Positions 1 through 7,067 of a stretch of 8,678 bases of DNA are shown piece after piece. The notes under the pieces were generated by a model that worked only from the letters and a program-made list of their open reading frames with translations, ran no database searches and was not told the origin of the DNA. This DNA comes from a bacterium (lineage in GTDB: Bacteria; Oederibacteriota; PGYV01; DSBP01). Each line of letters starts with the position of its first letter. Position 1 is the first letter of the stretch. The position numbers and the translations under genes are program-made. The stretch is taken from positions 1 through 8,678 of the forward strand of contig DSBP01000216.1 of the NCBI GenBank assembly GCA_011049465.1, written 5' to 3'.

Positions 1-3000
1 AACCTGGCCTCTCCTGTGCGTGTGGAGCCGGGCGGCGCGAATAACGTGACAGTGACAGTGCGCGCATCCATTGCCTCGACAGCGGCGACAGGAGATTACA
101 GGCTGAACCTGAAGGAGGCCGCGCATATCCGGGCGTTTGACGCGAACCAGCTTCTGGCTGTGACAAAAACAGCACTCGCGGGATACTCTTTTCCTGACAT
201 GCGTTCTGATTTGATAAGCGTGGTATCAAGCGACAAGCTGATAATATCCGCTGCCGGCGCAATGCCGGAGAATGTTTCTACAGGGCAAAAAAATGTAAAG
301 CCTTTTGTCCTTTACTTTGAAAATGCCTCTGACGCGCCTGCCGCAATCAGGGGCGTGACGATTACGGTGGAAGACGACTCAGGCGGGATTATTCCCGCGC
401 TTGTGTTTGACAGGGTTATCCTTGTTGACGCTGCCGGCAGCACAAAGCTATCGGCAGCAGATGTGCCTGCGGAGGGGAATTCATTGTTTCTTGAGTTAAG
501 CGAGGCGCTTGATATCGCGTCTTCCGCGACAGGCAGCCTCGCTGTTTATGCTGACATAAAGGAGATGACGTTTAACGCTTATGTGCGGCTGGGGCTTGAA
601 TCAGAGGCTTCTGTTGACGCGCTGCCAAACACGCTGGTTGTCCAGGCGGCGTCTGCGCAGGCAATGCCTTTTTATACGGAGTATTGCCTTATACAGTTTA
701 AGGCGCTTGAGGGCGGCATATCGCATACTGATGTGATGCCGACAACAGTCTCCACGGGCCAGACAGACATCTTTGCTGAGATACTGACCCTTGAAAACAT
801 AAACCCCGCAGGCTCGGCGAAAGTGATGCTTACGGGCCTCACATTTACCGCTGAGGACGAGTCAAATACAATAATACCGCCCGCTTCGGCAATTAAAAAA
901 ATAATGATAAGGGATGAGAACAGGATATACGCTTTTTATACTGTCCTGCCGTCCGCGGCAGCGCCGTTTTTTGTGCCGTTTATCGAGCCGGTCTCTCTTG
1001 AGCCCGGGGAAGAGACGGATGTGCGGGTATATGTGGATATAGTGGACACGCTTGCGAGCGGAAGTTTTCAGATGAATTTAAGCATAAGCGGTGATATAGA
1101 ATTCAGGGACAAAAATTCCGGCAATACAATTACTGCCGCTGCCATTAACGGGGATTCGTTCCCGATGAAGACGTCAACGGTGATAATACAGGAAAAGGCT
1201 GTTTTGTGCGGCGCATCCTATCTTGATTCCGCGCCCGCTGCCGTAAACAGGGGGCAGCAGGGAGTCAATATGATGAGGCTCACTTTTTCAAATCCCGGAG
1301 GCGTTAGCGGCGCGAATATAATAATAACAAGGCTCACCTTTTTTACCGAGGACTCCGCGAACAACCCGATGATTCCCTCAAGCGCCCTGTCAAAGCTTTA
1401 TATCAGGGACGCTTCAGGGACTGTTTACGGCGAGACAACTGCTGTGCCGGATTTCGGCGATTCCATAGCTGTGGGGCTCACCACACCCATTACAATACAG
1501 CCCGGCATGCCGCGCGAGGTCTTTGTTTACTGCGATGTGGCGAATGACGCCGCGGCGCAGGGGGTTAAGCTAAACATAAGGACAGGCTCGAATATCATAG
1601 CGCGGGACGCGAACAGCTACAATATTATAAACACACAGGCAATATCCGGATACTCGTTCCCGATGAGGTCGTCATATACGCTTATCCAGCAGCCTTCAAC
1701 AAGCATGCGGATATCCCATTACGGCGTTATAACGCCCACGGTCAACAAGGGCGATGCTGATGTTGCCGCTATGTATATTGATTTCATCAATGATAACCCG
1801 CCGGGTTATTCATCGATAACGGTAAAAGGGGTCACAATAACCGTTGAGTCAAACACGGGCGCGGGTATTGTGCCCGCTGATGTTATTACGGGGTTAAAGG
1901 CTGCTGACGGGCAGGGAACGGTATTTGGGGCTGTTTACTCGATGCCCGGCTCAGGAGCAACCGTGTATGTACCGCTGACCATTACAGCGGTGACAGCCGC
2001 TCCCGGAGAGGCAAAGAGGGTCACGCTTTACGCGGATATCTCGCCTGTCACTTCCGAGCTGTATCTCCAGCTTGACCTTGCTTCAGGGCCCCATATCAGT
2101 GCTGAAGACGCGAACAGCGGTCAGGCGATAACACAGGTAAGTGCGGCTGAGGGAAGTTCTTTCCCGATGCGCTCGGGTTACACCACGATTTATACTGCGC
2201 CGGGAATCAAGGTGTCCCATCAGGATACATCGCCTGACGCGGTATCAGGGGGACAGCAGGGAGTTCCTGTTATCTCATTTATGTTCTCAAATATCGGTTC
2301 GTTCACGGAATATATTACCGGCATCACGCTGACCGCGGATAATGACATTTATGATTCTTTCGCGGTTTTCCGTGTTGTTGACATCAGCGGCAATACCATG
2401 CTGGCGCAGATACCCGAAGGCACGGGGAATCAGATTTACCTTGATTTTGGCGCTGCGCCGCTTTCTGTCGCGCCGCAGGATTATACGGACATTTATCTTT
2501 ACACTGACATGAAAGAGGTGGATTTCGCGGCGTTAATGCAGATAGGCCTCGTTCAGGAGCCGGATATCGGCGCGGCTGTCCCTGTATCTGCGATGAGCCC
2601 GGACAGTTTTCCGATGAACGTATCATTCGGCGTTGAGAGGGCGCCGGCAGGAATTACACTCTCCGCGATTGACCTTATGCCGCCCTCTGTCAGCGCCGGG
2701 CAGGAGGCTGTGCAGGCTGTTGTGTTTACATTTACAAATCCCAATTCTGCGGGCTCGGCAGACGCTGTCATAGAGGCGCTGACCATTACGGTCAAGGATT
2801 CGTTGTCGCTTCCGGTATCCGCTGTCTCCGCTCTTTCAGGGATAAGGTTTACGGATTTTAACACGGATTTCTTCAACGGGCCCGTATCCGCGGCAGGGGC
2901 CGGTATTTATCTTGAACTTTCTCAGCCGGTTATTGTAGCCGCAGGCGGTTATGTTGATGTTTACTGTCTTGTTGACATAACTGCAAATACAACAAATCCC

Positions 3001-5394
3001 GCCTCTGAGTTTAAGATAACGCTGGAGGAGGGGGCAATAAAAGCGGTGGACGCCAATTCAGGGCTCACCATTGCCGCGTCTGCCGGCGCGGGTTTTACAT
3101 TCCCGCTTGAGAGCTCTGAAACGCTCATACAGAGGGCCGCCTTAAGCATAAGCGTATCAGGCGCGGATGTTATGCCCGCTTTTGTAAGCACAAACCAGGA
3201 AAACGCGGCAGGGCTGAGTATTGTGATGACAAACCCGGGCAACACGACAACCGCGGGCGTAATAGTTACGAGGATGAACTTTTATATAAGGGATGAGGCT
3301 GATAACATTATTAACCCGGGTAATGTTATCAAGGCTCTGCGCGTAACAAACAGTGACGGTATTATAACTCACGGGGAGGCCGCTTCGTTTTCGTCAAATA
3401 AAGTTACGGTTAACCTGACGTCCGCAGTGCTCGCGGCCGCAGCTTCGTCGGTTACGGTTCTTGTAAAAACTGATGTGGCGGCCGCGTTCCTGTCGCAGGG
3501 GTATAAAATAAGCCTTGAGGCACCCACGGACATATATGCCATAGACGCGAACAGTTATAAGGTCATACCGCTTGTGTCGGGCGTATTTCCGCTTAAATCC
3601 GGCGCTGCCATGATAGAGGAAGAGGTGCAGTCAGTTGAACTCTCGGGTTTTGCGGCGCTCGCGGCCGGAGCTGTTACAAGGGGAGAGGCAGGCGTTCCTG
3701 TTCTATCTTTCTCAGCGTTCAACTCCTCGCCTTTGGGCGCGGCAGGAGCGGTTATGAGGGCGCTCACGGTTTCTGTCAAGGGAGTATTTGGAGAGGATAT
3801 ACCCGCCAACAGCGCCATAAACAGCATAGTTGTTACTGATTCAGGAGGAAACACGCTCGGCTCGGCTGCGGCCTCAGTGTCAAACAGAATCGCGCTTGTT
3901 TTCGCGCAGGAGCTTGCTATAGAAGCCGGGGCAGGCAGGGAAATTATCATATACGCGGATATTGCGGGAACAGCCTCAGCGCAGGGTTTCAGCGTTGTCC
4001 TGGAGGATACCGGCGACATATCCGTCATTGACGAAAACAAGGGTATTGAGGCGCCTAAAGGGGCGGACCCGCTCATGCCGTGGCAGACAGGCACGGTATT
4101 AATCTATGACGCGCCGGCCACGGAGCTTTATGTGAAGCACGACGGCACAAGCTACATACCGGGACAGGTGGGCAGGGGGCAGAATAATGTCAAGCTCATG
4201 TCGCTTACGCTTTACAATCCCGGCAGCGCAGGCACGGCTGATGTTCTTTTCAAAGGTGTGACCATGACCGCTTATGATGACGCGGGAAATACGCTGGCCG
4301 CGGCTGATGTCTTCAGGTTCCTGAAATTCACCGACCTCTCCGCGCTTTATTATTATGGAGGCGTGACAGCCTCGGCTTTTACGGCGCCCGGGCCCGTGTA
4401 TATGGAGGCCAACGTGAGGTATGCTGTTGAGGCGTCAAATACAAAGACTGTTTTTATTACAGCGGACATATCGCAGGACGCTCCCCTTACGCAGTTTAAA
4501 ATTGTAATCGGCCAGGCAGGCCATGTCGCGGCTGAAAATGACCCGTCAGGGGAGATAATTGTTTCCGCGTATGACGGCGGGATCTTTCCCATGCAGACCG
4601 CCTATACAACCATTATAGCGGCGACAAATATAGTGAATGTTACACATCAAAACCTTATGCCTGTATCCGCGGAAAAAGGAAGGCAGGAACTGCCCGCGCT
4701 CAGGCTTGATTTTGACAACAGGAGCGGCACAGGCATGAACCTGACAGAAGTAACCTTAAAAGTAAAGGGTAAAGACGGGGCCGTGATAGAGCCCGGAGCT
4801 GTAATAAGCGCTCTTTATTTTGTTGACGCCTCAGGGAACACGGCCGGGGTTTGGAATGATTCGGGCCAGGATGAAGTCACTGCCGCGATAACCGGTTTTT
4901 CCCTGCCTGCCGGTGTTGCCGCGGGATTAACTGTTATTATTGATATAAAAGAGTCCGCTTCGCAGGCATTTAAAATTGAACTGGAGACGGGTTTTGATGT
5001 CGCCTTTGACCAGCCCGCGTCAGTCCAGGCCGGGCCGGGCGATTATTTCGGGAACATGTCCTCAAGCGCGGTTTCCCTGCAGGAAGCATCATTCAGCGAA
5101 GCGTTTCATAATTACCCCAACCCGTTCAACCCGTCAAAGGAAGAGACCGTTATACAGTATTATCTTGAGGCGGATTCTCATGTGACAATAAAAATAACCA
5201 CGCTTGACGGCAGGCCCGTAAAGACAATCGTTGATAATGAGTTGAGGAGCGTGGGTTTAAATAACGGCGATACATGGGCGGCCCTCAATGACAGGGGATC
5301 AAAGGTCAAGTCAGGCGTTTACCTGTGCGTTCTTGAGGCCTCAGAAGCAGGAACAACACGAAGGCTGATACGAAAGATAGCGGTGCTGAGATGA
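1..5394 (+). CDS. Giant exported tandem-repeat protein with YPNPFNP/FlgD-Ig-like C-terminal domain (5' end missing)
   Basis: The frame is open from base 1 to a TGA at 5392-5394, giving 1797 residues. The true start lies upstream: the window opens about halfway through a repeat unit (N-L-A-S-P-V matches the 'TTPITIQPG' part of later units), so the GTG at 16 is not a real start. From about residue 82 there are ten full repeat units of 149-169 residues, rich in Ala, Ser, Thr, Gly and Val, with alternating hydrophobic residues typical of beta-sandwich folds. Residues 1698-1797 form a terminal domain with NYPNPFNP at 1704-1711, a GVYLCVLEA strand near 1772 and a final KIAVLR. Such terminal domains (FlgD_ig or type 9 sorting-like) sit on exported proteins of two-membrane bacteria. 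No enzyme motif was seen. Likely role, by inference: a long surface stalk, adhesin or envelope scaffold. It overlaps the downstream barrel gene by 4 bp. Function is not assigned. Confidence 0.9.
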   Translation, partial: NLASPVRVEPGGANNVTVTVRASIASTAATGDYRLNLKEAAHIRAFDANQLLAVTKTALAGYSFPDMRSDLISVVSSDKLIISAAGAMPENVSTGQKNVKPFVLYFENASDAPAAIRGVTITVEDDSGGIIPALVFDRVILVDAAGSTKLSAADVPAEGNSLFLELSEALDIASSATGSLAVYADIKEMTFNAYVRLGLESEASVDALPNTLVVQAASAQAMPFYTEYCLIQFKALEGGISHTDVMPTTVSTGQTDIFAEILTLENINPAGSAKVMLTGLTFTAEDESNTIIPPASAIKKIMIRDENRIYAFYTVLPSAAAPFFVPFIEPVSLEPGEETDVRVYVDIVDTLASGSFQMNLSISGDIEFRDKNSGNTITAAAINGDSFPMKTSTVIIQEKAVLCGASYLDSAPAAVNRGQQGVNMMRLTFSNPGGVSGANIIITRLTFFTEDSANNPMIPSSALSKLYIRDASGTVYGETTAVPDFGDSIAVGLTTPITIQPGMPREVFVYCDVANDAAAQGVKLNIRTGSNIIARDANSYNIINTQAISGYSFPMRSSYTLIQQPSTSMRISHYGVITPTVNKGDADVAAMYIDFINDNPPGYSSITVKGVTITVESNTGAGIVPADVITGLKAADGQGTVFGAVYSMPGSGATVYVPLTITAVTAAPGEAKRVTLYADISPVTSELYLQLDLASGPHISAEDANSGQAITQVSAAEGSSFPMRSGYTTIYTAPGIKVSHQDTSPDAVSGGQQGVPVISFMFSNIGSFTEYITGITLTADNDIYDSFAVFRVVDISGNTMLAQIPEGTGNQIYLDFGAAPLSVAPQDYTDIYLYTDMKEVDFAALMQIGLVQEPDIGAAVPVSAMSPDSFPMNVSFGVERAPAGITLSAIDLMPPSVSAGQEAVQAVVFTFTNPNSAGSADAVIEALTITVKDSLSLPVSAVSALSGIRFTDFNTDFFNGPVSAAGAGIYLELSQPVIVAAGGYVDVYCLVDITANTTNPASEFKITLEEGAIKAVDANSGLTIAASAGAGFTFPLESSETLIQRAALSISVSGADVMPAFVSTNQENAAGLSIVMTNPGNTTTAGVIVTRMNFYIRDEADNIINPGNVIKALRVTNSDGIITHGEAASFSSNKVTVNLTSAVLAAAASSVTVLVKTDVAAAFLSQGYKISLEAPTDIYAIDANSYKVIPLVSGVFPLKSGAAMIEEEVQSVELSGFAALAAGAVTRGEAGVPVLSFSAFNSSPLGAAGAVMRALTVSVKGVFGEDIPANSAINSIVVTDSGGNTLGSAAASVSNRIALVFAQELAIEAGAGREIIIYADIAGTASAQGFSVVLEDTGDISVIDENKGIEAPKGADPLMPWQTGTVLIYDAPATELYVKHDGTSYIPGQVGRGQNNVKLMSLTLYNPGSAGTADVLFKGVTMTAYDDAGNTLAAADVFRFLKFTDLSALYYYGGVTASAFTAPGPVYMEANVRYAVEASNTKTVFITADISQDAPLTQFKIVIGQAGHVAAENDPSGEIIVSAYDGGIFPMQTAYTTIIAATNIVNVTHQNLMPVSAEKGRQELPALRLDFDNRSGTGMNLTEVTLKVKGKDGAVIEPGAVISALYFVDASGNTAGVWNDSGQDEVTAAITGFSLPAGVAAGLTVIIDIKESASQAFKIELETGFDVAFDQPASVQAGPGDYFGNMSSSAVSLQEASFSEAFHNYPNPFNPSKEETVIQYYLEADSHVTIKITTLDGRPVKTIVDNELRSVGLNNGDTWAALNDRGSKVKSGVYLCVLEASEAGTTRRLIRKIAVLR
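244..5091 (+). repeat. Ten tandem protein-level repeat units of about 164 residues
   Basis: Units were aligned on their shared first motif (I/V-S-H-x-D-x-M-P-x-x-V-S-x-G-Q). They start near 244, 718, 1213, 1711, 2212, 2659, 3154, 3640, 4132 and 4639, and the last ends near 5091. Each contains, in order: the start motif; an 'L-x-F-x-N-P-x-G-S-A' stretch; a strand like 'GVTITVED' followed by 'IPAS-x-I'; a 'V-x-V-Y-x-DI' strand; usually a D-A-N-S-G/Y motif; and a closing 'SFPM-[RK]-S-x-x-T-L-I-Q' motif. Bases 1-243 are the second half of an earlier unit, so the protein has at least eleven. The units are clearly related in protein but strongly diverged in DNA, so this is an old expansion and not a recent tandem duplication. 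I do not recognise a named domain family. Confidence 0.88.
3300..3331. repeat. 11-bp perfect inverted repeat with 10-nt spacer, inside the giant gene
   Basis: TGATAACATTA (3300-3310) and TAATGTTATCA (3321-3331) are exact reverse complements around the spacer TTAACCCGGG. The site falls within repeat unit 7 and encodes part of 'ADNIINPGNVIK'. No U-run follows, so it is not an intrinsic terminator. Function unknown; chance is possible. Confidence 0.6.
5092..5391 (+). other. C-terminal YPNPFNP domain (FlgD-Ig-like / type 9 sorting-like)
   Basis: This is the last 100 residues of the giant protein. It shows the ordered hallmarks of such domains: NYPNPFNP at 5110-5133, then 'ETVIQYYL' and 'HVTIKITTLDGRPV' strands, a tryptophan-containing 'GDTWAALNDRG' turn, 'SGVYLCVLEA', and a basic end closing in KIAVLR. 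In Bacteroidota, C-terminal domains with a related layout direct proteins through the type 9 secretion system. In many candidate phyla the FlgD-Ig-like version occurs on large surface proteins and its export route is unproven. A sorting or surface-anchoring role here is inference, supported by the PorV-like gene immediately downstream. Confidence 0.8.
5391..5394 (+). promoter_or_regulatory. ATGA stop/start overlap (translational coupling)
   Basis: The ATG of the barrel gene (5391-5393) and the TGA of the giant gene (5392-5394) share bases. No good ribosome binding site lies just upstream (the bases before the ATG read AGCGGTGCTGAG), so translation probably restarts after termination of the giant gene, linking production of the two proteins. 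The start is supported by the fact that MRR followed by a hydrophobic stretch is a good signal peptide beginning. Confidence 0.75.
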
Positions 5395-7040
5395 GGAGGC
5401 TTTTTATAATACTTGCGGCAGCGGTTTGGGGATGCAATATTTATGCTTCGGCCGGTAGTTATGGCGCTGACTCTGTTTTTGGCGCAGGCACAGGCTCCCG
5501 CAGCCTTTCCATGGGTTCGGCTTTTACGGCTGTGGCGGATGATTCCTCGGCGGTTTACTACAATCCCGCGGGGTTAATGCTGCTTGAGAAACAGGAAATA
5601 TCCGTTCTTCATTACCCGCTTTATGAGGATACGCTTTACAACTCCATGACATACGGCCAGCCGATTCTTGATTTCGGCGCAATAGGCGCGGCCATATACA
5701 GGCTGTCAACCGGGGATATAGGCGTATATTCGGCGGATAATTTTGAAGGCGGCACCATAAACTTTGAGGAATACAAAGCAACCCTTTCATACGCGTCAGG
5801 GATTACGCAAAACCTCTTCTACGGGATAAATGTAAATATATTCACAATGAGCCTTGGTTCAGTAAACGCGGTAGGGTTTGGGGCGGACGCGGGCATTTTA
5901 TATCAGCCCTTTGATTTTTTAAGGCTCGGCGTAATGGCGCATAACCTTGTAAACCCCTCGCTCGCGATGAGGGACGAAAAAGAGGACCTGCCGCGATCCA
6001 TAACAGCGGGCGTTTTATTTAAGGCCTCCTTCAAGCCTGTGGACGCGGGGCTTGCCATAGACGCGTCCGCTGCAGAAGAAGCCGGGGCAAGAATAAGGGC
6101 GGGTATTGAAGCCGTCTTCTTTAATACAGTGAGTTTAAGGGCAGGGTATGATGACGGGCTGCTCGGGTTTGGAGCCGGGTTAAGCGCCTCAGGAATAGCG
6201 TTTGACTACGCGATGCTGCTTAATGAATACATGGGGCCGCTCTCAAGGTTTACATTATCCTACCGTTTCGGGCTGACGCTTGAGCAGCAGGCAGAGGAAA
6301 AGGAAAAGGCGCTCAGGGAGCAGGTTCAAAGGATGATAGAGGCTGAGTTTAAGAAACGGGAGCAGGCGCGCGCGGGAGAGTATTATGAAAAAGCAAAGAC
6401 ACTGGCTGCGCAGAAAAAATACGAGCAGGCGCTCGCCGAACTTGACCTTGCTTTTGAGTGGTATGAGGCCCATGCCGGAGCCAAAAATCTGAAGGGCGAG
6501 ATAGAGGCGGCCCTCATCGGGCGGTATTATAATGAAGGGGCGGCGAAATTCAGGCAGGCGGATTATGTATCGGCGCTTGAGCTTTTCAGGCGTACTGCGG
6601 CAATCAATAGAAACTACAAGGAAACACAGCTTTATATCACAAGGATAAACAATGCCCTCAAAATGAAAAGCGGCGCGAGGGATATCTTTAACAGCGGTGT
6701 TGAGCATTACGCCAACAGGCGGTACGACAGGGCTGTTGAGGATTTTACAAGAGCGTTGAAAATTGAGCCGAAAAATGAGACAATACGGACATATCTGGCA
6801 AGGGCGCGCACGCAGTTATCACGCGCCTCCGGAGGCGCGAGCCTCGCGCCGGCGCAGGCTGAAAAGGTCAATAGCCTTTATTACTCGGGCCTGCGGAGCT
6901 ATACTGCGGGAGCGCTTGAAGAGGCTGTAAAGCAGTGGAAAGAGGCGCTTGCGATAAATCCGTCGGATATAAGGGTGCTGAAAGCAATAGAAAAGGCGCA
7001 GGCAGAACTGGCAGAGCTGAAAAGGCGCGGTATTAAATAG
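5391..7040 (+). CDS. PorV/PorQ-family (UPF0164-like) outer-membrane barrel fused to C-terminal TPRs
   Basis: 549 residues. Residues 1-21 form a Sec signal peptide: MRR, a hydrophobic core, then a probable cleavage after Ala-Ser-Ala at 19-21. Cys15 is a poor lipoprotein candidate because Trp precedes it by two. Residues 35-62 carry the family hallmark, with G-S-R-S-L-S-M-G-S-A-F at 35-45, then A-D-D-S-S-A-V-Y-Y-N-P-A-G-L. Alternating strands continue to about residue 297, ending in 'SRFTLSYRFGL', as expected of an outer-membrane barrel. Residues 298-330 are a charged, probably coiled-coil helix. They are followed by four TPR-like hairpins near 327-360, 378-411, 429-462 and 493-526. An Ala/Ser/Gly-rich linker (about 476-490) separates the third and fourth. 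PorV in the type 9 system binds the C-terminal domains of cargo. By analogy this protein may handle the upstream giant protein, with its TPRs in the periplasm as a binding platform (inference). The TPR tail is absent from classical PorV. Stop is TAG. Confidence 0.87.
   Translation: MRRLFIILAAAVWGCNIYASAGSYGADSVFGAGTGSRSLSMGSAFTAVADDSSAVYYNPAGLMLLEKQEISVLHYPLYEDTLYNSMTYGQPILDFGAIGAAIYRLSTGDIGVYSADNFEGGTINFEEYKATLSYASGITQNLFYGINVNIFTMSLGSVNAVGFGADAGILYQPFDFLRLGVMAHNLVNPSLAMRDEKEDLPRSITAGVLFKASFKPVDAGLAIDASAAEEAGARIRAGIEAVFFNTVSLRAGYDDGLLGFGAGLSASGIAFDYAMLLNEYMGPLSRFTLSYRFGLTLEQQAEEKEKALREQVQRMIEAEFKKREQARAGEYYEKAKTLAAQKKYEQALAELDLAFEWYEAHAGAKNLKGEIEAALIGRYYNEGAAKFRQADYVSALELFRRTAAINRNYKETQLYITRINNALKMKSGARDIFNSGVEHYANRRYDRAVEDFTRALKIEPKNETIRTYLARARTQLSRASGGASLAPAQAEKVNSLYYSGLRSYTAGALEEAVKQWKEALAINPSDIRVLKAIEKAQAELAELKRRGIK
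6822..6839. repeat. Perfect 18-bp palindrome inside the barrel-TPR gene
   Basis: CGCGCCTCCGGAGGCGCG reads the same on both strands. It lies in codons for the low-complexity linker between the third and fourth TPR. As RNA it could form a 7-bp hairpin with a CCGG loop. No U-run follows, so it is not a standard terminator. It may simply reflect GC-rich Arg/Ala/Ser/Gly codons. Confidence 0.6.
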
Positions 7041-7056
7041 CAGATTCATTCATTTC

Positions 7057-7064
7057 AAGGAGGG
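7057..7064 (+). promoter_or_regulatory. Strong ribosome binding site of the RsbW-like gene
   Basis: AAGGAGGG ends 3 nt before the ATG at 7068 and sits in the 27-bp gap after the barrel gene's TAG. It fixes the start of the small gene and shows that it is translated independently. The 27-bp gap holds no room for a terminator. Confidence 0.85.
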
Positions 7065-7067
7065 CGC

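Noticed and set aside
16..18. GTG as the start of the giant gene
   Set aside because: The frame is open to base 1, there is no ribosome binding site, and the encoded sequence is the middle of a repeat unit, so the gene must begin upstream of the window.
3555..4094. 179-codon open frame on the minus strand (and similar minus-strand frames across the window)
   Set aside because: It lies fully opposite the repeat gene, its composition mirrors Ala/Ser/Val codons of that gene, and it has no recognisable motif or ribosome binding context.
5394..5399. AGGAGG, a perfect Shine-Dalgarno-like sequence just after the barrel gene's ATG
   Set aside because: It lies downstream of the start and comes from two AGG Arg codons. 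The nearby TTG at 5413 is out of frame, and moving the start would destroy the signal peptide.
5405..5410. TATAAT, a -10-like hexamer inside the barrel gene
   Set aside because: The position 17 bp upstream (5382-5387, GGTGCT) is nothing like TTGACA, and the site is within a signal-peptide coding region of a tightly packed gene series.
5433..5437. Cys15 of the barrel protein as a lipoprotein cleavage site
   Set aside because: The preceding Val-Trp-Gly does not fit a lipobox, and Ala-Ser-Ala at residues 19-21 gives a better standard cleavage site.
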